Shown piece by piece: positions 1 through 7,320 of a stretch of 47,179 bases of DNA. The notes beneath the pieces are model-generated. The model did not search any database, was not told where the DNA came from, and saw only the letters and a list, made by a program, of their open reading frames with translations. Source of the DNA: JBOIBN01 sp050739575 (GTDB lineage: Bacteria > Pseudomonadota > Gammaproteobacteria > JAKDMP01); contig JBOIBN010000010.1 of assembly GCA_050739575.1 (NCBI GenBank), forward strand, positions 1 through 47,179. The letters run 5' to 3'. Within the stretch, counting starts at the first letter, position 1, and each line of letters begins with the position of its first letter. A program made the position numbers and the translations under genes.

Positions 1-2
1 AG

Positions 3-242
3 CACGGCATGATCGCGAGCATGAGCCGTAAAGGCAACTGCTGGGACAATGCGGTCGCAGAAAGCTTCTTCGCAAACCTGAAGAACGAGCTGACCTGGCA
101 CCGTACGTTTGGCACGCGCGATGAGGCACGTGCGGCGATCTTTGATTACATCGAGTTGTTCTACAACCGCAAGCGTTCGCATCAGACCCTTGGCTATATC
201 AGTCCGGTGCAGTACGAGGCTCAACATGCTACTGTCTCTTAA
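3..242 (+). CDS. IS3-family transposase OrfB, C-terminal end (cut by window edge)
   Basis: This is the end of a DDE integrase of the IS3 family, which catalyses transposition of its own element. The frame is open to the left window edge, so the start is missing. Visible family signatures are MSRKGNCWDNA, followed by the catalytic-glutamate helix AESFF, then LFYNRKRSHQTLGY near the C-terminus. A sequence resembling the right terminal inverted repeat of IS3 elements follows at about 247-272 (begins ctgtccgtagaatcgggg). The element therefore probably ends there, inside a membrane-protein gene whose remnant continues to 483. Whether the IS is intact cannot be judged from this window. Confidence 0.9.
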   Translation, partial: HGMIASMSRKGNCWDNAVAESFFANLKNELTWHRTFGTRDEARAAIFDYIELFYNRKRSHQTLGYISPVQYEAQHATVS

Positions 243-246
243 CCAT

Positions 247-272
247 CTGTCCGTAGAATCGGGGCTAGTTCA
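247..272 (+). mobile_element. Probable right inverted repeat of the IS3-family element
   Basis: The stretch begins ctgtccg and contains aatcgggg shortly after the transposase stop. IS3-family elements typically end a few tens of bases past OrfB with a repeat of this kind. I recognise the pattern from memory. The left end is outside the window, so the inverted-repeat match could not be tested. Confidence 0.5.
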
Positions 273-483
273 GAGTGGCCTCCTTTTCGGCATTCCGCTT
301 TTAAGTCTTATCACCATGGCAATTCAAGCAAATAGACTTAAAAAAGGGTGGCAAACGAGTTACGATGCGCCTGCAAGCTATCAAGTTCGTATTAAACCCA
401 TCGAATGGCCGAGAAAATTAATTTTTGGTATTACTTTTCTGGGACTATTTATTGCCATAGTAGCCTTGAATTATTCATACTAA
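273..483 (+). pseudogene. C-terminal remnant of a small membrane protein next to the IS
   Basis: The frame continues from within the IS end to a stop at 483. It encodes two hydrophobic stretches (around LLFGIPLLSLITMAI and LIFGITFLGLFIAIVALNY) separated by a short polar loop. An ATG at 226 inside the transposase gene could restart translation, but the first residues would then be IS sequence. The simplest reading is that the IS inserted into a membrane-protein gene and left its 3' part. The base composition is clearly more AT-rich than the surroundings, which suggests foreign origin. The family is not recognised. Confidence 0.45.
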
Positions 484-489
484 TCCAAT

Positions 490-530
490 TGTGACCAGAT
501 TCGGGGTCAGGTCTCGCATTGGCACATGTT
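490..530. repeat. Possible border motif of a REP-associated (Y1) transposase element
   Basis: The segment containing gattcggggtcaggtctcgc resembles a motif I associate with borders of REP-associated tyrosine-transposase (COG1943-like) elements. No transposase gene is present here. It may be a relic or a coincidental match. Confidence 0.3.
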
Positions 531-662
531 CGAGCGGATACCATTTCGCGGCTACGTCTTCTTGGTTGACTCGATGAGAGGGGTTTTGGGGTCAAATATC
601 ACAATTTGTATGATGTGTGAAATGCAAGGTCCGACACCAAGGTTTTTCTCGATACCGGAAGC

Positions 663-1664
663 ATGAAAGCACTTATCTTCAAACGTTATGGGGGATTGGA
701 TCAGGTCGCGTTCGCCGACATTCCTCGGCCTGTGCCCAAGCCGGACGAAATTCTCGTTCAGGTTCATGCGGCCGGCTTGAATCCGGTCGACAACAAGATC
801 CGAAGCGGAAAGATGAAGCCCATCCTCCGGTTTCGATTACCCGCGACGCTGGGCAGCGATTTGGCGGGTGTGGTGGTGGAGGTGGGTCGTAGTGTCACGC
901 GCTTCAAGCCGGGCGATGCCGTATTTGCCAGCATCGACGGGCTACGCATGGGCGCTCTCGCCGAGCTTGCGGTGGTAGTCGAGAATGCCGCCGCGCCGAA
1001 GCCGGCGCATCTGGATTTCGTGCAAGCGGCTTCCGTCCCGATGGTCGGGCTGACGGCGTGGCAAACGCTGAAGGAGCATGCACACCTCAAACCCGGGCAA
1101 AAGGTATTCATCCCCGCAGGCTCTGGAGGCATCGGGACGTTCGCGATCCAGTTCGCGAAGTACCTTGGAGCCGAGGTGGCGACGACGACCAGTACGGACA
1201 ACGTGGATTTGGTGCGGAGCCTGGGAGCCAATGAAGTAATCGATTACCGGAAGCAGAAATTCGAGGACGTGCTGCGGGATTACGATGTCGTCCTGGACAC
1301 CCTCGGAGGCGAATCGCTTGAGAAATCCTTCCGGATTCTCAGGCCCAAGAGCGTCGTCGTTTCGATCGTCGGACCGCCCGATGCCGCGTTCGGCCGGAGG
1401 CGAGGCATGAACTTTCTCATGGTGTTCGTGCTCTGGTTTCTGAGCCGTAAGGTGCATCGTCTGGCCAGGAAACGAGGCGCCGAGTATTCATTCCTGCTGT
1501 TGAATCCAAACGGTAGCCAACTCGCAGAGATCGGCGAGCTTCTCGATCGGGCGAGCATCCGGCCGGTGATCGACAGGGTCTTTCCGTTCGATCAAGCGAA
1601 GGAAGCGCTTGCGTATCTCGAGGCGGGCCGAGCCAAGGGAAAAGTCGTCGTAAAGATAAAGTGA
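663..1664 (+). CDS. NAD(P)-dependent quinone-oxidoreductase-like protein (MDR/zinc-free ADH family)
   Basis: A 333-residue medium-chain dehydrogenase/reductase of the quinone oxidoreductase type, a soluble enzyme that would reduce quinones or enones with NADPH. The N-terminal GroES-like domain has the characteristic AAGLNPVDNKIRSG stretch. The nucleotide-binding Rossmann fold shows AGSGGIGTFAIQFAK at about residues 154-168, followed by LGANEVIDYR. The zinc-ligand cysteines of alcohol dehydrogenases are absent, which fits the zinc-free branch. A hydrophobic FLMVFVLWFLSRKVHRLARKR insertion near residue 245-260 is typical of one oxidoreductase subfamily. The substrate cannot be deduced. The gene stands alone, followed by an attC-like sequence, and could itself be a captured cassette. 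Confidence 0.88.
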   Translation: MKALIFKRYGGLDQVAFADIPRPVPKPDEILVQVHAAGLNPVDNKIRSGKMKPILRFRLPATLGSDLAGVVVEVGRSVTRFKPGDAVFASIDGLRMGALAELAVVVENAAAPKPAHLDFVQAASVPMVGLTAWQTLKEHAHLKPGQKVFIPAGSGGIGTFAIQFAKYLGAEVATTTSTDNVDLVRSLGANEVIDYRKQKFEDVLRDYDVVLDTLGGESLEKSFRILRPKSVVVSIVGPPDAAFGRRRGMNFLMVFVLWFLSRKVHRLARKRGAEYSFLLLNPNGSQLAEIGELLDRASIRPVIDRVFPFDQAKEALAYLEAGRAKGKVVVKIK

Positions 1665-1693
1665 ATCTGTCAGTCATGGCCCGATTGCGCGTG

Positions 1694-1744
1694 GCCTGAC
1701 CACGCATTCAACCGCACGCGCTGGTTAACCTGGTTCCGTTAGGC
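1694..1744 (+). repeat. Integron attC-like site (degenerate)
   Basis: The right core gttaggc at 1738-1744 matches the attC consensus GTTRRRY exactly. An inverse core gcctgac at 1694-1700 pairs with it apart from one base. Between them, attcaacc and ggttaacctgg form the expected second inverted repeat around a short centre. A new gene begins 32 bases later on the same strand. No integrase gene is in the window, so this is a resemblance, not proof. Confidence 0.45.
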
Positions 1745-1776
1745 GTTATGGAAGCAATTCGCAACTGGAGACTTAT

Positions 1777-2085
1777 ATGAATTACTTTCTCTACAAGCTC
1801 AACTCTCCGAGGCCAAGTTTTCCCGCGGATATAACACCCGACGAGCGAAAACTTATGCAGGAACACGTCGTCTATTGGGGCGGCTTAATGAGCCAGGGCC
1901 TGGTTATTGCGTTTGGTCCTGTAGCAGATCCCAAAGGGTCCTACGGCATCAGTATCCTTCGGCTCAAGGAAGGTGCAGATGCGAATACTCTTGGTGCAGG
2001 TGATCCGGCGATCGTTGCAAATGCCGGATTCAACTTTGAGGTTTACCCGATGCCACGATTGGTGCTTGCGACCGAACATGCTTGA
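1777..2085 (+). CDS. YciI-like (YCII-related domain) protein
   Basis: A 102-residue single-domain protein of the YCII superfamily, small cytosolic proteins with a dimeric alpha/beta-barrel fold and mostly unknown substrates. The family pattern is seen in LMQEHVVYWGGLMSQG, with the conserved histidine, followed by VIAFGPVADPKGSYGI and a C-terminal FEVYPMPRLV strand. The ATG at 1777 is preceded by ggaga about seven bases upstream. The gene sits 32 bases after an attC-like site, and such small stand-alone proteins are common integron cassettes. Its function is unknown. Confidence 0.8.
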   Translation: MNYFLYKLNSPRPSFPADITPDERKLMQEHVVYWGGLMSQGLVIAFGPVADPKGSYGISILRLKEGADANTLGAGDPAIVANAGFNFEVYPMPRLVLATEHA

Positions 2086-2312
2086 CTATTCACACAGGCG
2101 GGCGGTTGCGCCGCCGCTGAAGGCGGTCGCGCCCCGTTGGTTGGCCCGATGAGAGTCCGCCCCGCCTTCGCTTATACTGGCCGCAGCATGTAGCGCAGTG
2201 CCTTCTGCCCGCCCGAACTCTCATGGGGGCCAAGCGGGGTGCCGCTCAAATCGCAACCGCGATAGACCCGGATCGAGCTTCTGCGCCAGACTTGAGTTGA
2301 GGAGAAACCGTC

Positions 2313-2522
2313 ATGAACTACAGTCTTGAGATCGAACAGGAGGGCGACGGTCGCTGGCTGGCCGAAGTGCCCGAATTGCCTGGCGTTTTGGCTTACGGTG
2401 CATCTTCGGAGGAGGCCATGGCTAAGGCTGAGGCCTTGGCTCTTCGCGTATTGGCCGAGCAGCTTGAGCATGGCGAGGCCCGAGCCCTGAATATTCGCTT
2501 TTCCCTTCCCACGGCAGCATGA
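2313..2522 (+). CDS. HicB-like antitoxin
   Basis: A 69-residue protein matching the HicB-type partial RNase H fold. It starts with a YSLEIEQEGDGRWLAEVPELPG strand-turn segment and continues with a helix rich in EEAMAKAEALALRVLAEQ. In intact hicBA pairs HicB neutralises the mRNA-cleaving toxin HicA. A good Shine-Dalgarno (gaggag) lies 7-10 bases before the ATG. The stop overlaps the start of a truncated hicA by four bases, the normal coupling for this pair. With the toxin broken, the antitoxin may be a relic or may act on another HicA in trans. Confidence 0.85.
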   Translation: MNYSLEIEQEGDGRWLAEVPELPGVLAYGASSEEAMAKAEALALRVLAEQLEHGEARALNIRFSLPTAA

Positions 2523-2596
2523 CCAACTGGCCTTCGACGAAGGCCAAGCGCGTCATGGCTGCCCTTCTCAGGATTGGGTGGCATCTCAATAGGTAA
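2519..2596 (+). pseudogene. Truncated HicA toxin (first 25 residues only)
   Basis: Directly overlapping the hicB stop (ATGA), a reading frame encodes MTNWPSTKAKRVMAALLRIG then WHLNR and stops. This matches the N-terminal helix and first strand of HicA toxins of the MTKWPSSKAKR type, which normally continue with a short Gly-Ser-His motif holding the catalytic histidine. Here a TAA follows the arginine, and the missing part is replaced by an attC-like sequence. The toxin is therefore inactive as read. Too short for usual gene callers. Confidence 0.7.
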
Positions 2597-2651
2597 CAAA
2601 GCGTCTGAGGACATGGGTTACGCATTGTGGCGTGTAACTTAAGCGTTAGCA
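2592..2651 (+). repeat. Integron attC-like site following the hicBA remnant
   Basis: The right part, taacttaagcgttagc, looks like the 3' half of chromosomal-integron attC sites. An imperfect inverse core ggtaac at 2593 pairs with gttagc with one mismatch. Between them, gttacgc and gcgtgtaac form an inner stem with a two-base bulge. The strict GTTRRRY core is not met (gttagca), so the site is degenerate or only similar. A VOC gene begins within 20 bases of it. Confidence 0.45.
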
Positions 2652-2667
2652 ACTAATGGGAGGCAAG

Positions 2668-3036
2668 ATGCAGATATCAAACGTAATTGCGCAGCTACGG
2701 ACTACGGATCTCACCGAGTCGATACGTTTTTACACCACAAAGCTGGGCTTGACGCTGGAATTCCAGTATCAGGATTTCTACGCGGGCATTCGGGCAGGCA
2801 GTCAGATCTTTCACCTCAAGCTCGTGGACGAGAAGGATCCTTCGATCGAGTTTGTGGACAAGGGCGGGCACTTCCACCTTTATTTTGAAACAGACGATGC
2901 GTCGGCCGCGGTAGAAGCCTTGAAGAAAAACGAGGTGCGCCTTGTGAAGGATGTGCACGAGACTGTGTGGGGAACGCGCGAGTTCGTCATCAAAGACGAT
3001 CAGGGGCATACGTTGTACTTCGGTGAAAGCCAATAG
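2668..3036 (+). CDS. VOC (glyoxalase/dioxygenase superfamily) protein
   Basis: A single-domain vicinal-oxygen-chelate protein of about 122 residues. It shows the two beta-alpha-beta-beta-beta modules: VIAQLRTTDLTESIRFYTTK LGLTL in the first half, then HFHLYFETDDASAAVEALKK and FVIKDDQGHTLYFGE in the second. Metal ligands would come from His and Glu positions in these strands (HFHLYFE, YFGE). The substrate is not predictable; relatives include glyoxalase I, fosfomycin-resistance enzymes and ring-cleavage dioxygenases. I chose the ATG at 2668 because gggagg sits five bases before it; the upstream ATG at 2656 has no such site. It lies in the putative cassette run. Confidence 0.82.
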   Translation: MQISNVIAQLRTTDLTESIRFYTTKLGLTLEFQYQDFYAGIRAGSQIFHLKLVDEKDPSIEFVDKGGHFHLYFETDDASAAVEALKKNEVRLVKDVHETVWGTREFVIKDDQGHTLYFGESQ

Positions 3037-3103
3037 ATTCCGACTGCCGCTTGCGTAGGCGGCTTATCGCGAACATTAGCGCTTACAGCAAGGAGATTCT
3101 GTC

Positions 3104-3496
3104 GTGTATATTCCGAATGGTTTTAATACCGTAACGCCGTATTTCTTCGTGCGCGAGGCGGAGCGTTCCATCAAGTTTCTGGAAGCCGCATTTGGCGGTC
3201 AGGAAATCGGCCGGAGCATGCGCCCTGATGGGAGAATCGCAAACGCACAGGTCCGTATCGGCACATCCACTTTGATGGTCAGCGAAGCCCCGGAACAGTA
3301 CAAGGGTATGCACAGCGCCTACTATTTGTACGTCGAGAACGCGGATACCGCAATGGATAGGGCAATTAAAAACGGAGCCGTGCTCGAAATGGAGGTTGGC
3401 GACATGCCCTACGGCGACCGTCAAGGAGGCGTAACCGATCCCTGCGGAAACGTCTGGTGGCTGTCGCAACGGCTGGTCGATGAACCGTATTTTTAA
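3104..3496 (+). CDS. VOC family protein, PhnB-like
   Basis: A 130-residue VOC-fold protein of the PhnB-like branch. Typical features are GFNTVTPYFFVREAERSIKF LEAAFG at the start, SAYYLYVENADTAMDRAIKNGA in the middle and PYGDRQGGVTDPCGNVWWLS near the end, where the D-P-x-G-N-x-W pattern is diagnostic. The function of most members is unknown. It starts with GTG at 3104, with aaggag nine bases upstream. Same strand as the preceding VOC gene, with a 67-bp gap holding only a weak hairpin. Confidence 0.85.
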   Translation: MYIPNGFNTVTPYFFVREAERSIKFLEAAFGGQEIGRSMRPDGRIANAQVRIGTSTLMVSEAPEQYKGMHSAYYLYVENADTAMDRAIKNGAVLEMEVGDMPYGDRQGGVTDPCGNVWWLSQRLVDEPYF

Positions 3497-3542
3497 TGTG
3501 ACCTTCAGTTCAGGCGCCGACGATGCACTTTTGTGATCGCGG

Positions 3543-4256
3543 GTGAAGCACGTGCATTCCATTCAGGCGGAAAAATGGTACGTGGACGCGCGGGATTGGG
3601 GGCTTGCCTTGATGGCTTCGACCGCCGGCAGTCTCGACGTGCTGGCGTTCACACATCTCGGCAACGTGCTGCCCTCGGCGATGACCGGCAACACCGCGCT
3701 GCTCGGCCTGGCGTTGGGGCAGGGGAGGTGGAACGGCGCCATTCCCTTCCTGCTTGCCTTTGGTGCCTTTTGCTGCGGCGCGGCGGCAACTACCGCGGTG
3801 CTCAGCCTCTGGCCCGGCGGCCGTTCCTCGCCCCATGCCGCCCATCGGTTTCTCGCCGTGGAAGCACTGCTGCTCGCCGGTTTTCTGTTGCTCTGGCTGT
3901 TCTCCGCGCAACCGTTTGAAGGTTTCCGACGCGACGGCTTGATCCTGCTGGCAGCGTTCACCATGGGCATGCAGGGCATGGTGGCTCGACTGGATAACCG
4001 GCCCGGCGTCAATACCATCGTCTTTACGAGCACTCTCAGTTCGATCGTCGGTGCGGCGACGGAGACGCTGTTGCGTCGGCCGCACTACCTGGACCGGGAC
4101 ACGAAAAGGCAGATCGGTATGTTCGGCGCCTATTTCCTGGGCGCACTGATCTCCGGCCTGCTCGTGTGGTCCGGCAGCCCGGTGATGGCGGCGCTGCCGT
4201 TGGCGTTGACGCTCGGTGCGCTGATTTGCCGTTGGCGCATCGCGGCAACCGGCTAA
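3543..4256 (+). CDS. DUF1275 (YoaK-like) integral membrane protein
   Basis: A 237-residue membrane protein of the DUF1275 family. It has about six hydrophobic segments and the family-typical STAGSLDVLAFTHLG followed by AMTGNTALLGLALG. A second landmark is FTMGMQGMVARL then TIVFTSTLSSIVGA. The function is unknown. It begins with a GTG at 3543, only 46 bases after the VOC gene, so it may share its transcript. The C-terminus ends in a hydrophobic helix (VMAALPLALTLGALICRWRI). Confidence 0.82.
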   Translation: MKHVHSIQAEKWYVDARDWGLALMASTAGSLDVLAFTHLGNVLPSAMTGNTALLGLALGQGRWNGAIPFLLAFGAFCCGAAATTAVLSLWPGGRSSPHAAHRFLAVEALLLAGFLLLWLFSAQPFEGFRRDGLILLAAFTMGMQGMVARLDNRPGVNTIVFTSTLSSIVGAATETLLRRPHYLDRDTKRQIGMFGAYFLGALISGLLVWSGSPVMAALPLALTLGALICRWRIAATG

Positions 4257-4286
4257 TATTCGTTTTCTTGGCAAACGGAGTTGACG

Positions 4287-4946
4287 ATGTCCATGAAGCT
4301 CTATGCCCATCCCTTTTCTTCTTACTGCCAGAAGGTGTTGATCGCGTTTTACGAGAACGACATCCCGTTCGAGTTTCGCATGCTCGCGCCGGACGATAAA
4401 CAGACGGCCGCTGAACATGAAGCACTTTGGCCGTTCAAGCGCATGCCCGTGCTCGTGGACGGCGTCCGCACTGTGGTGGAATCGAGCATCATCATCGAAT
4501 ATTTGGGGCTTCATCATCCGGGACCGGTTCGGCTGATTCCCGAGGAGCCGCGCGCTGCCCTCGATGTGCGGATGATGGACCGTTTCTTCGACAATTACAT
4601 CATGGCGCCGATGCAGAAGATCGTATCCGACCGCATCCGCTCGGCAGAGAATCGCGACCGCCAGGGTATCGCAGAAGCACGGGCAATGCTCGACACGGCT
4701 TACCGCTGGCTCGACCACACAATGAACGGTCGCGAGTGGGCGGCGGGAGACGCTTTCAGCCTTGCCGACTGCGCTGCTGCGCCCTCGTTGTTTTACGCCG
4801 ACTGGTCTCACCGCATCGGCGAAGCATTTCCAAACGTGCATGCCTATCGCCGACGGTTGCTCGCCCGGCCTTCCTTCGCAAGAGCCGTGGATGAAGCGCG
4901 GCCCTACCGCTCGTTCTTCCCACTCGGCGCGCCGGACCGCGATTGA
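4287..4946 (+). CDS. Glutathione S-transferase family protein
   Basis: A 219-residue soluble transferase with the two-domain GST layout. The N-terminal thioredoxin-like domain starts KLYAHPFSSYCQKVLIAFYE, with the Ser/Cys positions where GSTs hold the glutathione-activating residue. It contains the conserved proline in KRMPVLVDG and the glutathione-binding VESSIIIEYL. The C-terminal helical domain shows FSLADCAAAPSLFYADW, with the N-capping Ser/Asp motif. I chose ATG 4287, which has acggag six bases upstream, over the in-frame TTG at 4281. It would conjugate glutathione to electrophiles; the substrate is unknown. Confidence 0.88.
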   Translation: MSMKLYAHPFSSYCQKVLIAFYENDIPFEFRMLAPDDKQTAAEHEALWPFKRMPVLVDGVRTVVESSIIIEYLGLHHPGPVRLIPEEPRAALDVRMMDRFFDNYIMAPMQKIVSDRIRSAENRDRQGIAEARAMLDTAYRWLDHTMNGREWAAGDAFSLADCAAAPSLFYADWSHRIGEAFPNVHAYRRRLLARPSFARAVDEARPYRSFFPLGAPDRD

Positions 4947-5069
4947 CGAAGAGGACGCAGGAATCGCCGATAACCGCAGCCGCGGACCAGGTTCGGAGTT
5001 TGTGATAGATTTGCCCCGACTTGACTTGCTTCCGGGGGCTCGGAGACCAATCGGCCGGGGAGGGAAACG

Positions 5070-5642
5070 ATGAGTGCTTACGGGTTTGTCCTTTTTATTC
5101 ATTTCTGTGCGCTGATTGCCGCGTTCGCCGCGTCCGCGCTGACGCACTTCGCCGAGTCGCGCATGGGAGCCGCGCGCACGGTCGCCGAGGTGCAAAGCTG
5201 GGCCGGTCTGACGGAAAAGGTGGCGATGACTTTTCCGATCGCCATCGTTGTCCTGGTCGGAAGCGGCATCTACATGGTTCAGGCTGCGTGGCCGTGGAAC
5301 GCCGGATGGATAGACGCCAGCCTGGCCGGCGTATTCGTGCTGGTGATCAATGGTCCGCTGATTATCGGAAGCCGTCACCGCCGGATCATGCGTTTCCTCG
5401 CAGCGACTGGCGACGGACCCGTAAATCCGAAACTCGCCCGGCTGGTCCACGATCCACTCATGCGCAGCGCGTCCTGGGGAAGCACGATACTCGCGCTCGG
5501 CATCGTCCTTGTCATGGTCATCAAACCATCACTCGCGACCTCGATCGCGATTCTCGTCGTCGCGCTCATCGTCGGAGCCGCAATCGCCATGCCCCTTCGT
5601 CGATCACGCAGTGTAGCCGCTGACACCGTCGTTCCCGATTGA
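5070..5642 (+). CDS. Four-helix membrane protein (DUF2269-like)
   Basis: A 190-residue membrane protein with hydrophobic segments near residues 3-22, 55-75, 80-100 and 135-170. The opening AYGFVLFIHFCALIAAF and the later GSGIYMVQAAWPW resemble DUF2269-type proteins, whose function is not established; the assignment is tentative. It starts at the ATG at 5070 with aggga upstream. A 123-bp gap separates it from the GST gene, and nothing in the context points to a role. Confidence 0.7.
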   Translation: MSAYGFVLFIHFCALIAAFAASALTHFAESRMGAARTVAEVQSWAGLTEKVAMTFPIAIVVLVGSGIYMVQAAWPWNAGWIDASLAGVFVLVINGPLIIGSRHRRIMRFLAATGDGPVNPKLARLVHDPLMRSASWGSTILALGIVLVMVIKPSLATSIAILVVALIVGAAIAMPLRRSRSVAADTVVPD

Positions 5643-5742
5643 ATGTTCGAGAGCCTTGCCAACATCTGACAAATCGGTCCGAGCGCACGGAGATGAAATT
5701 TTTGACGTATTAACTTAACATCAAGTAGGGGAGGGGAACGAC

Positions 5743-6354
5743 TTGAAGACTAATTACCTGCTGCTCGATTACGAAAATGTGCAGCCCAAGAGCCTGACGC
5801 TGCTGAACGGAGTTCCGTTCAAGGTTCTCGTGTTTCTGGGACCCAATCAGACGAAGGTGCCTGTCGAGTTCGCGAAAGAACTTCAGAAGTTGGGCACCGA
5901 CGCAGAATATATCCAGATCTCGCACAGCGGCTCGAATGCGCTGGACTTTCATATTGCGTTTACCATTGGCGAGCTGTCGAAAGCCGATGCGAATGCGTAC
6001 TTTCATATTATTTCGAAAGACACCGGGTTCGATCCGCTGATTCAATACGCCAAAAAGAAGGGAATACTCGTTCAGCGCAGCAAGGATATTTCCGAAGTTC
6101 CAATTCTGAAACTCTCAAATGCAAAAACGAACGCCGAGAAAATCGAAGCCGTGACCCGGAATCTTGCGGGACGCGGTTCGGCTCGTCCGAGAAAAGTCAA
6201 AACCCTCGCAAATACCATCAACTGCCTGTTTCAAAACGGGCTGTCCGAATCCGAGCTGAGGGAATTGGTCGTGGCGCTCGAGAAGCAGGGTTACATTTCA
6301 ATCGAAGGAGAAAGCGTTGCGTACCATCTCTCGGCTGTCACTGAAGCACAATAA
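5743..6354 (+). CDS. PIN/NYN-fold nuclease-like protein with C-terminal winged-helix-like domain
   Basis: A 203-residue protein. The N-terminus LLLDYENVQP carries the aspartate and asparagine of NYN/LabA-type PIN domains. Further acidic or polar positions that could bind metal appear in SHSGSNALDFHIAF and IISKDTGFDPLI, consistent with a metal-dependent RNase active site. From about residue 145, a segment (TLANTINCLFQNGLSESELR ELVVALEKQGYISI) resembles a small winged helix that could bind nucleic acid. The start is TTG 5743, preceded by a purine-rich ggggagggg. The gene is isolated. Targets are unknown; an RNA-processing or toxin-like role is inference. Confidence 0.7.
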   Translation: MKTNYLLLDYENVQPKSLTLLNGVPFKVLVFLGPNQTKVPVEFAKELQKLGTDAEYIQISHSGSNALDFHIAFTIGELSKADANAYFHIISKDTGFDPLIQYAKKKGILVQRSKDISEVPILKLSNAKTNAEKIEAVTRNLAGRGSARPRKVKTLANTINCLFQNGLSESELRELVVALEKQGYISIEGESVAYHLSAVTEAQ

Positions 6355-6433
6355 GTCAGCCGCTTCGAAGGGGGCTAAAGTCGATTAACGGGTATCGCTC
6401 TCATCCCGACGATGCGTCGCGCGGATTGGCGTT

Positions 6434-6460
6434 AACCGGATTATCGGTTCCGCTTTTTTT
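6434..6460 (+). terminator. Possible rho-independent terminator
   Basis: A short stem (aaccg, six-base loop, cggtt) is followed after four bases by seven T residues. It lies 80 bases downstream of the PIN/NYN gene and points the right way. The stem is only five base pairs, so efficiency is doubtful. Confidence 0.4.
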
Positions 6461-6579
6461 CTGGGCGACGCGCTCGCCACGGACATGCAGGACATGATGA
6501 CGCGGCTTGACAGGCTGCCTACGTCACCCATGTTTCCTACCGCGGCGAGGCTGCCGCGTAGCGCTAATTCATTACTCCA

Positions 6580-7236
6580 TTACTGGTTGACGCGCTCGAT
6601 TTTTCCGCAGGCGATCGGCAACGTGACCTGAGCGGGGATCGGTCCGAGCGATTTCACCGTTGACGGGAGTTTGGTGCCGGCCGGCACGCCATGGATGTAC
6701 ACGACGCGCTTGTCCAGATCGAGTTTCTGCCCGTCGAACGCCTTGGCGAAGGCAGCCGACAAGTCTTTCAGCGGTACGACCTGATGGTAGGTGTAGGAAC
6801 CGTCCGCCGACGCCTTCGGATAGGTACCGTGGGCGACATCCATTGCGGCCGGTGCGGTGTCGAACGGAACCATGGTCGTGCCGGATGCGGGCTCCGTCTC
6901 GATCAGGTCGACGATTCCATCGCCGTTTACATCGGCCGACTTCGTTGCGCAAACCGCATCCTGGCCGTTTTGAAATCCGTGGAAGTGTTGCCAGTGGACG
7001 ATGTTCGGCGGTGCGCCCTTGACCTTGATGTCGATCACGAGATTGTTGCCGCTGACCGTGAAACGGGCGACGCCGGTCGTCTTGCTTTTGGTGACCGAGG
7101 TGTTCATCGGCGCGAGATGGGCGACATAGGTCACCGTGGCCGACGTGTGAGCGGTGTTTGTGCCGGCCGCGGCGGGAACCGCGAATGCGCCGGCGAGTGT
7201 GGCGGCCGCGAATATAAGGGGTAGTTTCGTATTCAT
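6580..7236 (-). CDS. Exported CHRD-like protein with an EF-hand calcium loop
   Basis: A 218-residue protein with a clear Sec signal peptide (LPLIFAAATLAGAFAVPAAA, cleavage expected after about residue 24). The mature part resembles the CHRD fold: YVAHLAPMNTS, then GVARFTVSGNNLVIDIKVKG, then a histidine motif VHWQHFHGF. Around residue 100 it has a textbook 12-residue EF-hand loop, DVNGDGIVDLIE, so calcium binding is likely. The role is unknown; CHRD proteins are extracytoplasmic, sometimes metal-binding. An FNR-type promoter upstream suggests expression when oxygen is low. Downstream is an imperfect hairpin without a U tract (about 6538-6560). Confidence 0.72.
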   Translation of the reverse strand: MNTKLPLIFAAATLAGAFAVPAAAGTNTAHTSATVTYVAHLAPMNTSVTKSKTTGVARFTVSGNNLVIDIKVKGAPPNIVHWQHFHGFQNGQDAVCATKSADVNGDGIVDLIETEPASGTTMVPFDTAPAAMDVAHGTYPKASADGSYTYHQVVPLKDLSAAFAKAFDGQKLDLDKRVVYIHGVPAGTKLPSTVKSLGPIPAQVTLPIACGKIERVNQ

Positions 7237-7320
7237 GATGTGTTCCTCATGGCATGGGTTGATCGTGCTTCTTCCGTCACCTTCTAACCAAGGGAAAGCT
7301 GGCCCGGGCGAAGGTTGAAG

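Noticed and set aside
2086..2312. Third attC-like site after the YciI-like gene
   Set aside because: There is a GC-rich hairpin and a cgttggttggc stretch, but no GTTRRRY core with a matching inverse core.
3037..3103. Fourth attC-like site between the two VOC genes
   Set aside because: A gccgc/gcggc hairpin and cattagcgc occur, but no convincing core pair was found.
3510..5450. 646-residue open frame on the minus strand
   Set aside because: It runs antisense to the DUF1275, GST and DUF2269-like genes, has low-complexity Arg/Gln/His-rich translation and no family pattern. It is a shadow frame caused by high GC.
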